A stretch of DNA of 64,000 nt, taken from WTFY01 sp026713925. Its GTDB lineage: Bacteria; Pseudomonadota; Gammaproteobacteria; UBA4575. This document shows, in pieces, positions 8,613 through 18,787 of this stretch. The stretch covers positions 310,001-374,000 of the forward strand of contig OY759361.1 of the NCBI GenBank assembly GCA_963662355.1, read 5' to 3'. Every line of letters begins with the position of its first letter. Positions within the stretch are counted from its first letter, which is position 1. The position numbers and the translations under genes were made by a program. The notes below the pieces were generated by a model. That model was not told where the DNA came from, did no database searches, and saw only the letters and a program-made list of their open reading frames with translations.

Positions 8613-11600
8613 ATGAACGTTCACGAAAAGCCCTCAGGAGGTCTGTACGAGGCAAGCACAGAGCATGATTCGTGTGGCGTAGGCTTTGTGGTTGACATCA
8701 AAGGCCGCCAATCCCACAAAATTATCGAAAATTCACTAACTATTCTTAAAAACCTCATCCATCGGGGAGCCTGTGGCTGTGAGGAAAATACTGGTGACGG
8801 GGTAGGCATTCTCACCCAGCTTCCCCACAAATTTTTTAAAAGGGTTTGCAATGAAATCGGTATCAAGCTGCCGGAATTCGGGCAGTATGGTGCCGGCATG
8901 GTGTTCCTGCCAACAGACACCTTGCAGCAACAACAGTGTATAGACCAGTTACAGCAGGTAATCAAAGAAGAAGGCCAGCAGGTCCTGGGATGGCGCGAAG
9001 TTCCACTGGATGACTCTTTATTGGGGGTTACAGCCAGATCCGGTGAGCCCGGTTTCAAACAGATTTTTATTGGTCGAAGTCACGATATCGAAGATGAAGC
9101 CGCATTCGAACGCAAGCTCTATGTAATTCGAAAACGTATCGAACACATCATTTTCAGTTCAGACCTTTCACAACGTGACAACTTTTACATACCGTCACTT
9201 TCGTACAGAACCTTCGTGTACAAAGGCATGCTGACCGGCTCACAGTTTGAGCCCATGTTTCCAGATGTCACAGAACCTGACTTTGAATCGGCAATGTCCC
9301 TGGTGCATCAACGGTTTTCGACGAATACCTTCCCATCCTGGGAGCTGGCTCACCCTTTCCGCTATCTCGCACATAATGGTGAAATCAATACTGTGCGTGG
9401 CAATATCAACTGGATGCATGCGCGCGAGTCGTTGTGCAAATCTGAATTATTTGGCGATGACCTGCAGAAACTTTTCCCAATTGTAGTTGAAAATGGCAGT
9501 GACTCCGCCACATTCGATAATGTCCTTGAATTCTTGCATATGTGCGGTCGGCCCTTGCCGCACGCAATACTGATGATGATCCCGGAAGCATGGAGCAACC
9601 ACGAAACCATGGATGCCGCACGCAAGGCGTTCTATGAGTATCACGCATGTCTGATGGAACCGTGGGACGGCCCGGCCTCGATCGCATTCACAAATGGAGA
9701 AGTGATCGGTGCGGTACTGGACCGGAACGGCCTGCGACCTTCACGCTACTATGTCACCAAGGACGACATGGTAGTTATGGCATCTGAAGTAGGCGTACTG
9801 GATGTTCCACCGGAAAATGTCTTGATCAAGGATCGGCTGCACCCAGGCCGAATTTTCATGGTGGACACCAAGCAGGGACGCATCATAGACGATGAGGAAA
9901 TCAAAAAACAGTTTGTGGAAGAAAACCCTTATCAGGACTGGCTCAGCAACAACCTGATCACACTTGAGAATTTGCCCGACCCCAAGCAGGTTTACAGCTT
10001 TGACCAGGATACCCTGCTGCAACGACAACAGGCATTTGGCTACACACACGAAGACTTGAGGGTGCTGATGGCACCGATGGCATCTAATGGGCTGGAGCCA
10101 GTTGGTTCAATGGGAACTGATGCTGCACTCGCCGTACTGTCGAATCGCCCGCGTCTGCTGTATGACTATTTCAAGCAGCTCTTTGCCCAGGTTACCAATC
10201 CACCGCTGGATGGAATCCGTGAAGAACTGGTTACCCAGGTTGCAACAACTATTGGTCCTGAAAAAAATCTTTTGCATCCCGATGCCGAAAGCTGCAGACA
10301 GATCAGGATACCTTCACCTGTGCTTGCCAATGAAGACCTGTCACGTATACGGGAAATTGATTTGCCCGGGCTGACAACCATTACCATTCCCATTCTGTAC
10401 CCTGTTGCAGAGGGGGGCACTGGCCTTGACAAGGCATTAAAAGATGTCTGTGCACAAGTCGATGCTGCAGTAAGGGAGAATTACACTAATGTCATCCTGT
10501 CTGATCGCGGTGCAACCAAGGAATTCGCAGCTATCCCTGCACTGCTTGCAACTGCTGGTGTGCATCATCACATGATTCGTTCAGGAACCCGTACCCGGGT
10601 AGGACTCCTGCTTGAATCAGGAGAGCCACATGAAGTACATCACTTTGCGGTACTGATAGGGTATGGCATTGAGGCGGTAAACCCCTATCTCGCCCTTGAA
10701 TCTCTTGGAGACATGATAGGCAAGGGGCATCTGCCAGTGATGAAGCATGAGAACGCAATCAAAAACTTCATCAAGGCCGTGAACAAGGGCCTGATTAAAA
10801 CAATGTCGAAAATGGGCATCTCCACAGTACAGTCCTATCGTGGAGCACAAATCTTTGAAGCGGTAGGCCTTAACAAGGAATTTGTCGATCAGTATTTTAC
10901 CTGGACTGCTTCACGCATAGGGGGTATTGGACTCGATGAAATTTCCAGGGAAATCAGCATACGCCACCAGAATGCATTCCCAGAAAGACCTGTAAATAAT
11001 CCGGACCTGGACTGGGGGGGCGAATACCAGTGGCGCCGCGATGGCGAGTATCATCTGTTCAACCCTGAAACGGTCTTTAAGCTGCAGCACTCTACACAGT
11101 CTGGACAGTACAAGCTGTTCAAGGAATATACCGACAAGGTAGACAGTCAAAATGAACACCTAGCGACCTTGCGTGGGCTGTTTGAATTCAAATTCGCCAG
11201 GGATTCGATTCCGGTCGAAGAGGTCGAACCGATAGAAAACATCATGAAACGGTTTTCAACGGGTGCGATGTCCTATGGTTCCATAAGCAAGCCGGCACAT
11301 GAAACCCTTGCTATCGCAATGAACCGCATCGGCGGTAAATCCAATACCGGGGAAGGTGGTGAGGACCCGGACCGCTACACACCGGATGAAAACGGTGATT
11401 TTAGAAGAAGCGCAATCAAACAGGTGGCATCCGGTCGGTTCGGGGTCACCAGTGAATATCTGGTGAATGCCGATGACTTGCAGATCAAGATGGCACAGGG
11501 TGCAAAACCAGGTGAAGGGGGACAGTTGCCAGGCACCAAAGTGTATCCGTGGATTGCAAAAGTCCGTCATTCAACCCCGGGGGTTGGCCTGATATCCCCG

Positions 11601-13172
11601 CCACCGCATCATGATATCTATTCGATAGAAGACTTGGCGCAACTTATACATGACCTGAAAAACTCCAACCCGCAAGCGCGAATTCATGTAAAGCTTGTTG
11701 CTGAAGTCGGCGTGGGCACGGTGGCAGCGGGTGTCTCCAAGGCCCATTCTGACGTGGTACTCATTTCAGGATACGATGGTGGCACAGGGGCATCCCCCAT
11801 GAGTTCGCTGAAACATGCAGGTCTTCCATGGGAGCTTGGGCTGGCTGAAACCCAGCAGGTACTGGTACAAAACGGCCTGCGCGACCGCATAGTTGTACAA
11901 ACGGACGGGCAGTTGAAAACGGGGCGTGATGTTGTCATTGCAGCATTACTGGGGGCAGAAGAGTTTGGCTTTTCCACTGCACCATTAGTGGTGATGGGTT
12001 GCATCATGATGCGGGTTTGCCACCTGAATACATGCCCTGTAGGAGTTGCCACACAAAATCCGGATCTCACCAAAAAGTTCAACGGCCAGCCGGAATTTGT
12101 TGAAAACTTTTTCAAGTTTGTTGCACAGGAAGTCCGCGAATACATGGCGCAACTCGGTTTCAGAACGGTCAATGAAATGATTGGCCAAGTAGATCGATTG
12201 GATGTGAAAAAAGCAATTGATCATTGGAAAGCACATGGCCTGGATTTCTCAAGGATTTTGTACAAGCCGGAAGGACGGCCGGGCTTTGGCGTGTACTGTT
12301 CAACTGACCAAGATCACGGGCTGGAAAAATCCCTGGATGTAACCACGCTGGTGCCATTGTGCAAGGAGGCAGTCGAGGAACGCAAACCGGTTGACGTCAT
12401 CCTGCCGATTCGCAATACCAACCGAACTGTCGGGACAATTCTCGGATATCACGTCACCAAACGTCACGGTGCCGAGGGGTTGCCTAAAGACACCATCCGT
12501 ATTCACTTCAATGGTTCGGCAGGTATGAGTTTCGGAGCATTCGTGCCCAAAGGCATAACACTGATCCTGGAAGGGGATACCAATGATTATTTAGGTAAAG
12601 GTCTGTCCGGAGGCAAGATCATCGTGTACCCGCCACGACATTCGACCTTTGCTGCAGAGCAAAACATTATAGTCGGGAACGTGGTGTTATACGGTGCCAC
12701 TTCAGGAGAAGCGTACATCCGGGGCATTGCCGGGGAACGGTTTTGCGTGCGCAACAGCGGAGTACATGCCGTCGTGGAAGGAGTAGGTGATCACGGTTGT
12801 GAATACATGACGGGTGGCCGCGTTGTCGTCATTGGCAACACAGGAAGAAATTTTGCTGCGGGGATGTCAGGTGGTATCGCCTATGTGATGGCAAACAAGG
12901 AACAATTCCAGATTCAATGCAATCTTGACATGGTTGATCTGGAAGAGCTTGAGGATGAGGACAAAGATACCGTCTCTACGTTACTGGCCAATCATCTCGA
13001 GCACACCAACAGCACTGTCGCCAAACGCATTCTGGATGACTGGGGCAACAGCCAGCACGGGTTTGTGAAGGTCATGCCAAAAGATTACAGGCGTGTACTT
13101 GCTGCAATCGAAAAAGCTGAAATCGAAGGGACCTCTGTTGACGAAGCTGTGATGGAGGCTGCCCATGGCTAA
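8613..13172 (+). CDS. gltB: Glutamate synthase large (alpha) subunit
   Basis: A protein of 1519 aa from ATG 8613. A short propeptide precedes Cys21 (EHDSCGVGF), the N-terminal nucleophile of the class-II glutamine amidotransferase domain (about 21-410). A central domain and the FMN-binding synthase domain (about 820-1190) follow, with GGEDPDRY, KPGEGGQLPG and the 3Fe-4S cysteines C1130, C1136 and C1141 in CIMMRVCHLNTCPVG. The C-terminal GXGXG beta-helix domain ends the protein. It makes glutamate from glutamine and 2-oxoglutarate with the GltD subunit, whose gene overlaps by 8 bases. Confidence 0.98.
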   Translation: MNVHEKPSGGLYEASTEHDSCGVGFVVDIKGRQSHKIIENSLTILKNLIHRGACGCEENTGDGVGILTQLPHKFFKRVCNEIGIKLPEFGQYGAGMVFLPTDTLQQQQCIDQLQQVIKEEGQQVLGWREVPLDDSLLGVTARSGEPGFKQIFIGRSHDIEDEAAFERKLYVIRKRIEHIIFSSDLSQRDNFYIPSLSYRTFVYKGMLTGSQFEPMFPDVTEPDFESAMSLVHQRFSTNTFPSWELAHPFRYLAHNGEINTVRGNINWMHARESLCKSELFGDDLQKLFPIVVENGSDSATFDNVLEFLHMCGRPLPHAILMMIPEAWSNHETMDAARKAFYEYHACLMEPWDGPASIAFTNGEVIGAVLDRNGLRPSRYYVTKDDMVVMASEVGVLDVPPENVLIKDRLHPGRIFMVDTKQGRIIDDEEIKKQFVEENPYQDWLSNNLITLENLPDPKQVYSFDQDTLLQRQQAFGYTHEDLRVLMAPMASNGLEPVGSMGTDAALAVLSNRPRLLYDYFKQLFAQVTNPPLDGIREELVTQVATTIGPEKNLLHPDAESCRQIRIPSPVLANEDLSRIREIDLPGLTTITIPILYPVAEGGTGLDKALKDVCAQVDAAVRENYTNVILSDRGATKEFAAIPALLATAGVHHHMIRSGTRTRVGLLLESGEPHEVHHFAVLIGYGIEAVNPYLALESLGDMIGKGHLPVMKHENAIKNFIKAVNKGLIKTMSKMGISTVQSYRGAQIFEAVGLNKEFVDQYFTWTASRIGGIGLDEISREISIRHQNAFPERPVNNPDLDWGGEYQWRRDGEYHLFNPETVFKLQHSTQSGQYKLFKEYTDKVDSQNEHLATLRGLFEFKFARDSIPVEEVEPIENIMKRFSTGAMSYGSISKPAHETLAIAMNRIGGKSNTGEGGEDPDRYTPDENGDFRRSAIKQVASGRFGVTSEYLVNADDLQIKMAQGAKPGEGGQLPGTKVYPWIAKVRHSTPGVGLISPPPHHDIYSIEDLAQLIHDLKNSNPQARIHVKLVAEVGVGTVAAGVSKAHSDVVLISGYDGGTGASPMSSLKHAGLPWELGLAETQQVLVQNGLRDRIVVQTDGQLKTGRDVVIAALLGAEEFGFSTAPLVVMGCIMMRVCHLNTCPVGVATQNPDLTKKFNGQPEFVENFFKFVAQEVREYMAQLGFRTVNEMIGQVDRLDVKKAIDHWKAHGLDFSRILYKPEGRPGFGVYCSTDQDHGLEKSLDVTTLVPLCKEAVEERKPVDVILPIRNTNRTVGTILGYHVTKRHGAEGLPKDTIRIHFNGSAGMSFGAFVPKGITLILEGDTNDYLGKGLSGGKIIVYPPRHSTFAAEQNIIVGNVVLYGATSGEAYIRGIAGERFCVRNSGVHAVVEGVGDHGCEYMTGGRVVVIGNTGRNFAAGMSGGIAYVMANKEQFQIQCNLDMVDLEELEDEDKDTVSTLLANHLEHTNSTVAKRILDDWGNSQHGFVKVMPKDYRRVLAAIEKAEIEGTSVDEAVMEAAHG

Positions 13173-14610
13173 GGTGACCGGCTTCATGGAGTACACGCGT
13201 GTCAAACAGCCGTACCGCCCGGTAGAGGAACGTATTCATGACTGGAACCAGGTCATGGCTCCCTGGCACATTGATCCACTGAAAAAACAGGCAGCACGCT
13301 GCATGGATTGCGGCATTCCTTTCTGCCACCAAGGCTGTCCGTTGGGTAACTTGATTCCAGACTGGAATGATCTGGTCTATCGGGATCAATGGAAGGACGC
13401 TATTCAACGTCTGCACGCGACAAACAACTTTCCGGAATTTACTGGAACTCTCTGCCCTGCTCCCTGTGAGGGATCCTGTGTATTAGGCATCAATGATGAC
13501 CCTGTCACGATCAAGAGCGTGGAACTGACCATCATTGACAAGGCATGGGAAAACGGCTGGGTGCAACCTCAAATTGCAGGTAAGAAAACCGGCAAGCAAA
13601 TTGCGGTTATCGGGTCTGGACCTGCGGGGCTGGCTGCAGCTCAACAACTTGCACGTGCCGGGCATGACGTTACCGTGTTTGAACGGGCAGACCGCATTGG
13701 AGGCTTGCTGCGTTATGGAATTCCGGAGTTCAAAATGGAAAAGCGTGTGCTGGACCGACGCTTGGAACAAATGCGAGCTGAAGGCGTTACGTTCAGGGTC
13801 AACTCGCACATCGGGCACAACATTGCAGTGGATGATGTCCGGAATGAATTCGATGCCTTATTGTTGTGTGGCGGGGCATGCGAGGCGCGCGATTTGCCTA
13901 CAGAAGGTCGTGAACTGAAGGGAATCCATCAGGCCATGGAATATCTGCCGATGCAGAATCGGATCTGTGAAGGGGATCCCGAACCAGAGCACTTCATTAG
14001 TGCGGCGGGTAAACATGTTGTCATCATTGGTGGTGGAGATACCGGTGCAGACTGCCTGGGCACTGCGAATCGGCAAGGCGCCAAATCTATACATCAACTG
14101 GAAATCATGCCTAAGCCACCGGAAGTTCGTGCAGCAGATAACCCGTGGCCTGAATGGCCAAGGATATTTCGCACAGCTTCAGCGCATGAGGAAGGCGTTG
14201 AAAGAATGTACTCAGTTTCCACCAAACGGTTTGTCAATGACGGCAACGGCTCTGTCAAAGCCCTGGAACTGGTCACAGTCGAAATCAAATCCGAAAACGG
14301 CAAACTCAGTTTCGAGGAAGTGACCGGCGGTGGCCAGACTTTAGCATGTGACCTGGTGTTGCTTGCAATGGGATTTCTAGGCCCGGAAAAGCCTGGCATG
14401 CTGGAGCAACTGAAGGTAGGCCTAGACAATCGTGGCAATGTCATCCGTGATAAAAACTGGATGACCAATGTAGAAGGAGTGTTTGCAGCAGGCGATATGC
14501 AACGTGGGCAAAGCCTCATTGTCTGGGCAATCGCAGAGGGCCGTAGCGCAGCGCGGGGCGTGGATCAGTATCTAATGGGAAATTCCGACCTGCCCGCTCC
14601 ACTGGACTGA
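13165..14610 (+). CDS. gltD: Glutamate synthase small (beta) subunit, NADPH-dependent
   Basis: A protein of 481 aa. The N-terminal domain carries two 4Fe-4S cysteine sets: C46, C49, C54, C58 and C97, C101, C105. The FAD-binding Rossmann motif is GSGPAGLAAA (about 150-159) and the NADPH-binding motif is GGGDTGADC (about 293-301), ending with the FAD loop GVFAAGDMQRGQSL. It passes electrons from NADPH to GltB. DsrL of sulfur oxidisers is related, but the overlap with gltB and the standard length identify this as GltD. Confidence 0.97.
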   Translation: MAKVTGFMEYTRVKQPYRPVEERIHDWNQVMAPWHIDPLKKQAARCMDCGIPFCHQGCPLGNLIPDWNDLVYRDQWKDAIQRLHATNNFPEFTGTLCPAPCEGSCVLGINDDPVTIKSVELTIIDKAWENGWVQPQIAGKKTGKQIAVIGSGPAGLAAAQQLARAGHDVTVFERADRIGGLLRYGIPEFKMEKRVLDRRLEQMRAEGVTFRVNSHIGHNIAVDDVRNEFDALLLCGGACEARDLPTEGRELKGIHQAMEYLPMQNRICEGDPEPEHFISAAGKHVVIIGGGDTGADCLGTANRQGAKSIHQLEIMPKPPEVRAADNPWPEWPRIFRTASAHEEGVERMYSVSTKRFVNDGNGSVKALELVTVEIKSENGKLSFEEVTGGGQTLACDLVLLAMGFLGPEKPGMLEQLKVGLDNRGNVIRDKNWMTNVEGVFAAGDMQRGQSLIVWAIAEGRSAARGVDQYLMGNSDLPAPLD

Positions 14611-14633
14611 CAATTCACAAACAGCGGACCACT

Positions 14634-15059
14634 TCAGGTCTGGGGCGTATCACAGCCGGTTAACAGTGATTTTGGAAACACGATGCATTTGTTCGCATAC
14701 AGCTTTTTCAAATCCTGGACCCTAATATACACTTCATACTCCCACACAAGTTTTCGCTCCACTTCCATTTCATTCTCAAGGTCCGCGCCGGGACCTGCTT
14801 TCCCCACCGCCCTTCGATAAATTTCCGATTCGATAAAATCCAGTGGCACCGCAGAACCGTCATAGTGAATCTGCAACTCATCTTCCCTTATAAAGTAATG
14901 AAACATTTCCCTGACGAGTTCATGATCAGGTGGTAGTGATTCAGCGGAACAAGTTGTTCTTGCCAGGGATTTGGCAAAAACACGATAATAGGTGTTGTTT
15001 TCCAGCTTGCGGATTACTGCATATAAAAGGACAAAATCTGATTTTCCTACAGGAACCAT
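14634..15059 (-). CDS. Hypothetical protein (about 141 aa)
   Basis: ATG at 15059 (a TTG at 15065 is possible). The frame is open further upstream without a better start, and no clear ribosome binding site is visible. The protein is soluble, with a beta-rich N-terminal half (VLLYAVIRKLENNTYYRVF) and an acidic helical middle (ADLENEMEVERKLVWEYEVYIRV). I do not recognise it. It follows the DUF2905 gene by about 35 bases and converges on gltD. Confidence 0.5.
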   Translation of the reverse strand: MVPVGKSDFVLLYAVIRKLENNTYYRVFAKSLARTTCSAESLPPDHELVREMFHYFIREDELQIHYDGSAVPLDFIESEIYRRAVGKAGPGADLENEMEVERKLVWEYEVYIRVQDLKKLYANKCIVFPKSLLTGCDTPQT

Positions 15060-15093
15060 TGGCAAACTATCTATATAGTCAGTACGAGGCTTT

Positions 15094-15294
15094 CTATTTT
15101 TTGAATAACCACAAAATAACGGAAAGGACGAGGCTGATAATGATCATTGTGGTAATAGGGAAGTACAGTTGAAACCCTTCTTTCTTGATAGCGATGTCAC
15201 CCGGCAGTTTCCCAAATGGCATTTTGCTGATAAGGGGCCATAGCAGCCCTATGACCAAAATTGCTAAGCCTATGAGAACCAGTATTTTGTTCAT
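15094..15294 (-). CDS. DUF2905 small membrane protein
   Basis: A 66-aa protein with two membrane segments (about 4-20, ILVLIGLAILVIGLLWPLI, and about 48-63) flanking the family signature FGKLPGDIAIKKEGFQLYFP. DUF2905 proteins are widespread small inner-membrane proteins of unknown function. The length and the motif between the helices match the family exactly. Confidence 0.9.
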   Translation of the reverse strand: MNKILVLIGLAILVIGLLWPLISKMPFGKLPGDIAIKKEGFQLYFPITTMIIISLVLSVILWLFKK

Positions 15295-15400
15295 ACTCAG
15301 AATATGATCGGCTTATACAGGCTTCAGGATATTCAAAGGCTTCGAGCCTGACATTAATTACCATGTTTTTCAACAGCTTTCCACGAATGAGCGAATCCAG

Positions 15401-16207
15401 ATGAAAATTAAAAAGCTTTCTGAAGCAGTGATTGCCCTGTCAATCACTATCGCCTTGCTGCTCCTTCTGACCAGTCCTTTATGGATTGGATGGATGATGG
15501 AACATGAACACAATAAAACCCTGCATGCCGTAGCGGATGTAGCACTCCAGTGCCCTGAAGGTGCCATGGAAAATCGAGAAGTCTGGAGCAAACTAGGAAT
15601 TGCCATATTTTGTGAAAAAGACGGTGTAAAGCATGGCATGTGGCAGGCTTGGGACGGTGGATACATGCATATAGCAGGCGAATTCATGCACGGCGACAAG
15701 CATGGTATCTGGAAGTATTTTAATGCCCATGGAGAACAATGGGGAACCAGAAGCTACAACTCAGGAAAGGAGATATCCGGACTGGTCAATCTGCTTATTG
15801 CAGACTTGTTAGTCCTTAAAAAAAACGAGGGCAGGCTCTACCTTGTGAAAAACTCCAAACAGTACCGATCTTACGGGGTAAACCTGCCCACAGAGCGTCC
15901 TGACCACGATCAAAAACCTGGTAACAAACGCATACCGGAAGGAAAGTATATATTGAATTCCAAACACGAAGACAGCGAAGGCCGAAAATCCATACATGCT
16001 TCCTATTCAGATGAGCAGAGCCATAAATCTGTTACCAAAACAGACTTTGAATTCACTATTTTTGGTCAACCGAAGATCCTTGGCTGGATCTGGCAAAGGC
16101 TTGGATTTGCAGGCGGGACGAAAATTAGAATTGCTGTCAGCCACCAGGATCTGGATGAAATATGGAGCTTCGTCGAAAAAGATATCCCGATTCAGGTGTT
16201 ACCGTAG
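15401..16207 (+). CDS. MORN-like/L,D-transpeptidase-related protein lacking catalytic residues
   Basis: A protein of 268 aa with an N-terminal signal anchor (about 10-33). Residues about 75-115 contain MORN/YwqK-like repeats (KHGMWQAW, GEFMHGDKHGIWKYF). Residues about 145-268 follow the YafK-type L,D-transpeptidase pattern: RLYLVKNSKQYRSYGV, RIPEGKY, IAVSHQDLDEIWSFV, IPIQVLP. Where active enzymes have I-H-G the sequence reads I-F-G, and where they have D-G-C-I-A-V it reads T-K-I-R-I-A-V-S, so the catalytic His and Cys are missing. It is probably a periplasmic peptidoglycan-binding or structural relative. It overlaps the convergent glycerate kinase gene by 9 bases. Confidence 0.65.
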   Translation: MKIKKLSEAVIALSITIALLLLLTSPLWIGWMMEHEHNKTLHAVADVALQCPEGAMENREVWSKLGIAIFCEKDGVKHGMWQAWDGGYMHIAGEFMHGDKHGIWKYFNAHGEQWGTRSYNSGKEISGLVNLLIADLLVLKKNEGRLYLVKNSKQYRSYGVNLPTERPDHDQKPGNKRIPEGKYILNSKHEDSEGRKSIHASYSDEQSHKSVTKTDFEFTIFGQPKILGWIWQRLGFAGGTKIRIAVSHQDLDEIWSFVEKDIPIQVLP

Positions 16208-17398
16208 ACCTCCTGACCCTGTACGGGTTGTTGTCTTGCGTTTTTTGGCAGTCATTGCCTGGCCAATGCGAATCATACGAATGACTCGCTCGGCAACATC
16301 TTCCAAATGACTGGATGAATCCCGCAATGCTTCTGCCAATGACATGTCCTTGGCAGCGGCACTGGCAATTCCATCAATGCCATGTGCATACACATTACGT
16401 GCATCATCAGCCAGTGCGCCGCCAATTGCCACAACCGGCACCTTGTGTTTTTGAGCTGCCCGGGCAACGCCGGACGGCGTCTTGCCAAAGGCAGTTTGAA
16501 AATCAATCCTCCCCTCACCGGTAATAACCAGGTCTGCATCTTTCAGGTATTTTCCCAACTCGGTTGTCTTCAGCACGATATCGACACCACTTTCTAGTGT
16601 AGCGCCCGTAAAAGCAACCAGCCCGCCTCCCAGCCCCCCAGCTGCTCCGGCGCCGGGCATTCGCACTACATCCTTTTTGAGGTCCCGTTTTATCAGCTTG
16701 CCAAGGTGCCTCAGGTTTCTATCCAGCACCTCCACCATTCTGGGCGTTGCCCCTTTTTGTGGCCCAAATACATGGGCTGCACCTTTCTTTCCGTACAGGG
16801 GATTGTCAACATCACATGCCACCAGGATATCAGCTGCAAGCACACCGGCATCAAGACCCGTTACATCTATTACACGAATTTTAGCTAACATGCCCCCGGA
16901 TCCCAGCTCTTTTATTTCTCTCCCATCAGCATTCAAAAATTTCACACCAAGCGCCTGTGCCATGCCAGTTCCGCCATCATTTGTCGCTGAGCCCCCAATG
17001 CCGATGATGATTTGCTTGGCTCCATGGGCTATGGCATCCAGCATCAGTTGCCCGGTGCCATACGTTGTGGTCTTGAGCGGATTTTTATCGCGTCCCCTAA
17101 CCAGAGGCAGACCAGATGCTTCGGCCATTTCAATAACCGCGGTTTGCTTCCCGGATAACCATCCATAGCGCGCCGTGACAATTTTCCCGACCGGGCCCTT
17201 GACACGTTTTTTTATCAGCTTACCTCCTGCGGCATCCACCAAAGACTGAACGGTGCCTTCACCACCATCTGCCATAGGTATTTTGATACATTTAACCTTG
17301 GGTAAGACACGCCTGATCCCTTTTTCGATACATACGGCGACTTCCATTGAAGTGAGATTACCTTTAAATGAGTCTGGAGCAATGACAATTTTTTTCAT
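16199..17398 (-). CDS. glxK: Glycerate kinase (GK type 2/GlxK family)
   Basis: A protein of 399 aa starting MKKIVIAPDSFKGNLTS at 17398; an ATG 24 bases earlier is an alternative start. Family motifs are APDSFKG, PMADGGEGT, GIGGSATNDGGTGMAQALG, the GAGAAGGLGGGL loop and TGEGRIDFQTAFGKTP. It phosphorylates glycerate, linking glyoxylate/photorespiratory salvage to central metabolism, which fits an autotroph that also carries gcvPT. The C-terminus is slightly extended with basic residues and overlaps the convergent neighbour. Confidence 0.94.
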   Translation of the reverse strand: MKKIVIAPDSFKGNLTSMEVAVCIEKGIRRVLPKVKCIKIPMADGGEGTVQSLVDAAGGKLIKKRVKGPVGKIVTARYGWLSGKQTAVIEMAEASGLPLVRGRDKNPLKTTTYGTGQLMLDAIAHGAKQIIIGIGGSATNDGGTGMAQALGVKFLNADGREIKELGSGGMLAKIRVIDVTGLDAGVLAADILVACDVDNPLYGKKGAAHVFGPQKGATPRMVEVLDRNLRHLGKLIKRDLKKDVVRMPGAGAAGGLGGGLVAFTGATLESGVDIVLKTTELGKYLKDADLVITGEGRIDFQTAFGKTPSGVARAAQKHKVPVVAIGGALADDARNVYAHGIDGIASAAAKDMSLAEALRDSSSHLEDVAERVIRMIRIGQAMTAKKRKTTTRTGSGGLR

Positions 17399-17596
17399 GC
17401 TGATTTCTGGGTTATGGACCAAACATTGGCTGTGGACGTGAAGTGTATCGGCACCTTCAACAAATATTACCGCACTGGTATATCAGGCGCGCTTTGAATA
17501 AAAAAGGGTACCGGAATGCTGTGCTGTGACTCCTGTCAAAAAGCAGGTGCGTACCTATAAAGATCCGTGAATGGGTGTGTGAAAAGACCAGGTAAA

Positions 17597-18640
17597 CTAA
17601 ATTGTCTCAAGCGGAACGCGTGTGACTTGGTAACCATCTTTTTCAATCAAAGCCAGAACACCCTGATCGCCATATAGATGTAACGCCCCTATGGCAATGA
17701 AAGTCTTTTTCTCTCGCATGGGTTTTCGCATATAGTGTTCCATCACAATATTTCTGTCCTTGATTACATGTTTCAGATACGTGTCTCGATAGCGTTTATT
17801 TTCCGGGTGATTGGGGATGAAGCTGGTACTGATTTCGTACATTTTTAGCAGGTCTTCCTCCAGATAAGCAACCAGCATGTCGTCAATGGTATCTCGCATC
17901 TTTTCATAGCTGTTCACTGTAAACTCGAGCAGCTTGACCTGTACATCAAGTGGCATTGCATAAAATGTTACTAGAAATTCCTCAATGCTCTCGACCTGAT
18001 AAAGTTCTTTCCTTTGTGATGCAGCACGATCCAGCAGTTCATAGTCAAGAATCAAATCCTCCGTGTTCTCGGACTTGACTGCAAAACTGCGCATAGCGGC
18101 CCACGGTTTCATATGCAGAATTGTCTCCCGATCCAGCCCCAACTGAGACAGGACTTTCTCGACTTTGACATACAACTCCTCACCGATAAGTTGCTCCAGC
18201 GTTTGACCCCGGGGCAGAGTCATATCTGCCTTGATCATTTTCCCGCCATGGTAGGGATTCCAGTAGTGGTCACTTGGGAATGATTCCATCGCAAAACTGT
18301 TCATTTTGTCAAAGATACCCATAATGTTTTCGCGCACTTTGTTCACACGCTTGTCATTCATGTGTATCGTGCCGAAAAGGTATCCGATCAACTCCTCATC
18401 TTTTTCGATTTTCCACAAAACACCCTTGGTAAATTTACCAGACTCCTCTGTTGGCTTGGTTTCATTCTGAAGCGCCAGTAACTCATCGTCTGATAGCTCA
18501 CCAATTTCTTCAACAACCGGCGTATGAACTTCCTGTGAAGGGGATGCTGCAGTGCTGACTTGTATCTCGCTTGAATAAAACGACAAAAGTGCCAGGAGCG
18601 ACATAACACCTGTGATCGAAACCACTTTCAGTCTTATCAT
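17597..18640 (-). CDS. TraB/GumN family protein
   Basis: A protein of 347 aa with a signal peptide (about 1-32) and a low-complexity acidic stretch (about 35-65), then the TraB/GumN domain. The two hallmark GxxH motifs are GYLFGTIHM near the start and FIAIGALHLYGDQGVL near the end. The family is thought to be metal-dependent proteases related to Tiki; bacterial members are mostly uncharacterised. Probably exported. The 174 bp gap between it and glycerate kinase holds nothing recognisable. Confidence 0.85.
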   Translation of the reverse strand: MIRLKVVSITGVMSLLALLSFYSSEIQVSTAASPSQEVHTPVVEEIGELSDDELLALQNETKPTEESGKFTKGVLWKIEKDEELIGYLFGTIHMNDKRVNKVRENIMGIFDKMNSFAMESFPSDHYWNPYHGGKMIKADMTLPRGQTLEQLIGEELYVKVEKVLSQLGLDRETILHMKPWAAMRSFAVKSENTEDLILDYELLDRAASQRKELYQVESIEEFLVTFYAMPLDVQVKLLEFTVNSYEKMRDTIDDMLVAYLEEDLLKMYEISTSFIPNHPENKRYRDTYLKHVIKDRNIVMEHYMRKPMREKKTFIAIGALHLYGDQGVLALIEKDGYQVTRVPLETI

Positions 18641-18787
18641 TAATTTTCCAACAGAAATCTGTGATGCTGCCTGTATTGAAATGAATAGCCTTAACTACCA
18701 CTCACAAACCAACTGCCTTGAAAGCTATCAAGGAGCCGTTTGTAATTTTCCCAAAACAGCCTGCCCCGCAAATAATACTCAAAATTC

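Noticed and set aside
13165..14610. Possibility that the GltD-like gene is DsrL
   Set aside because: It overlaps gltB and has the standard GltD length and domains; DsrL carries an extra C-terminal ferredoxin region.
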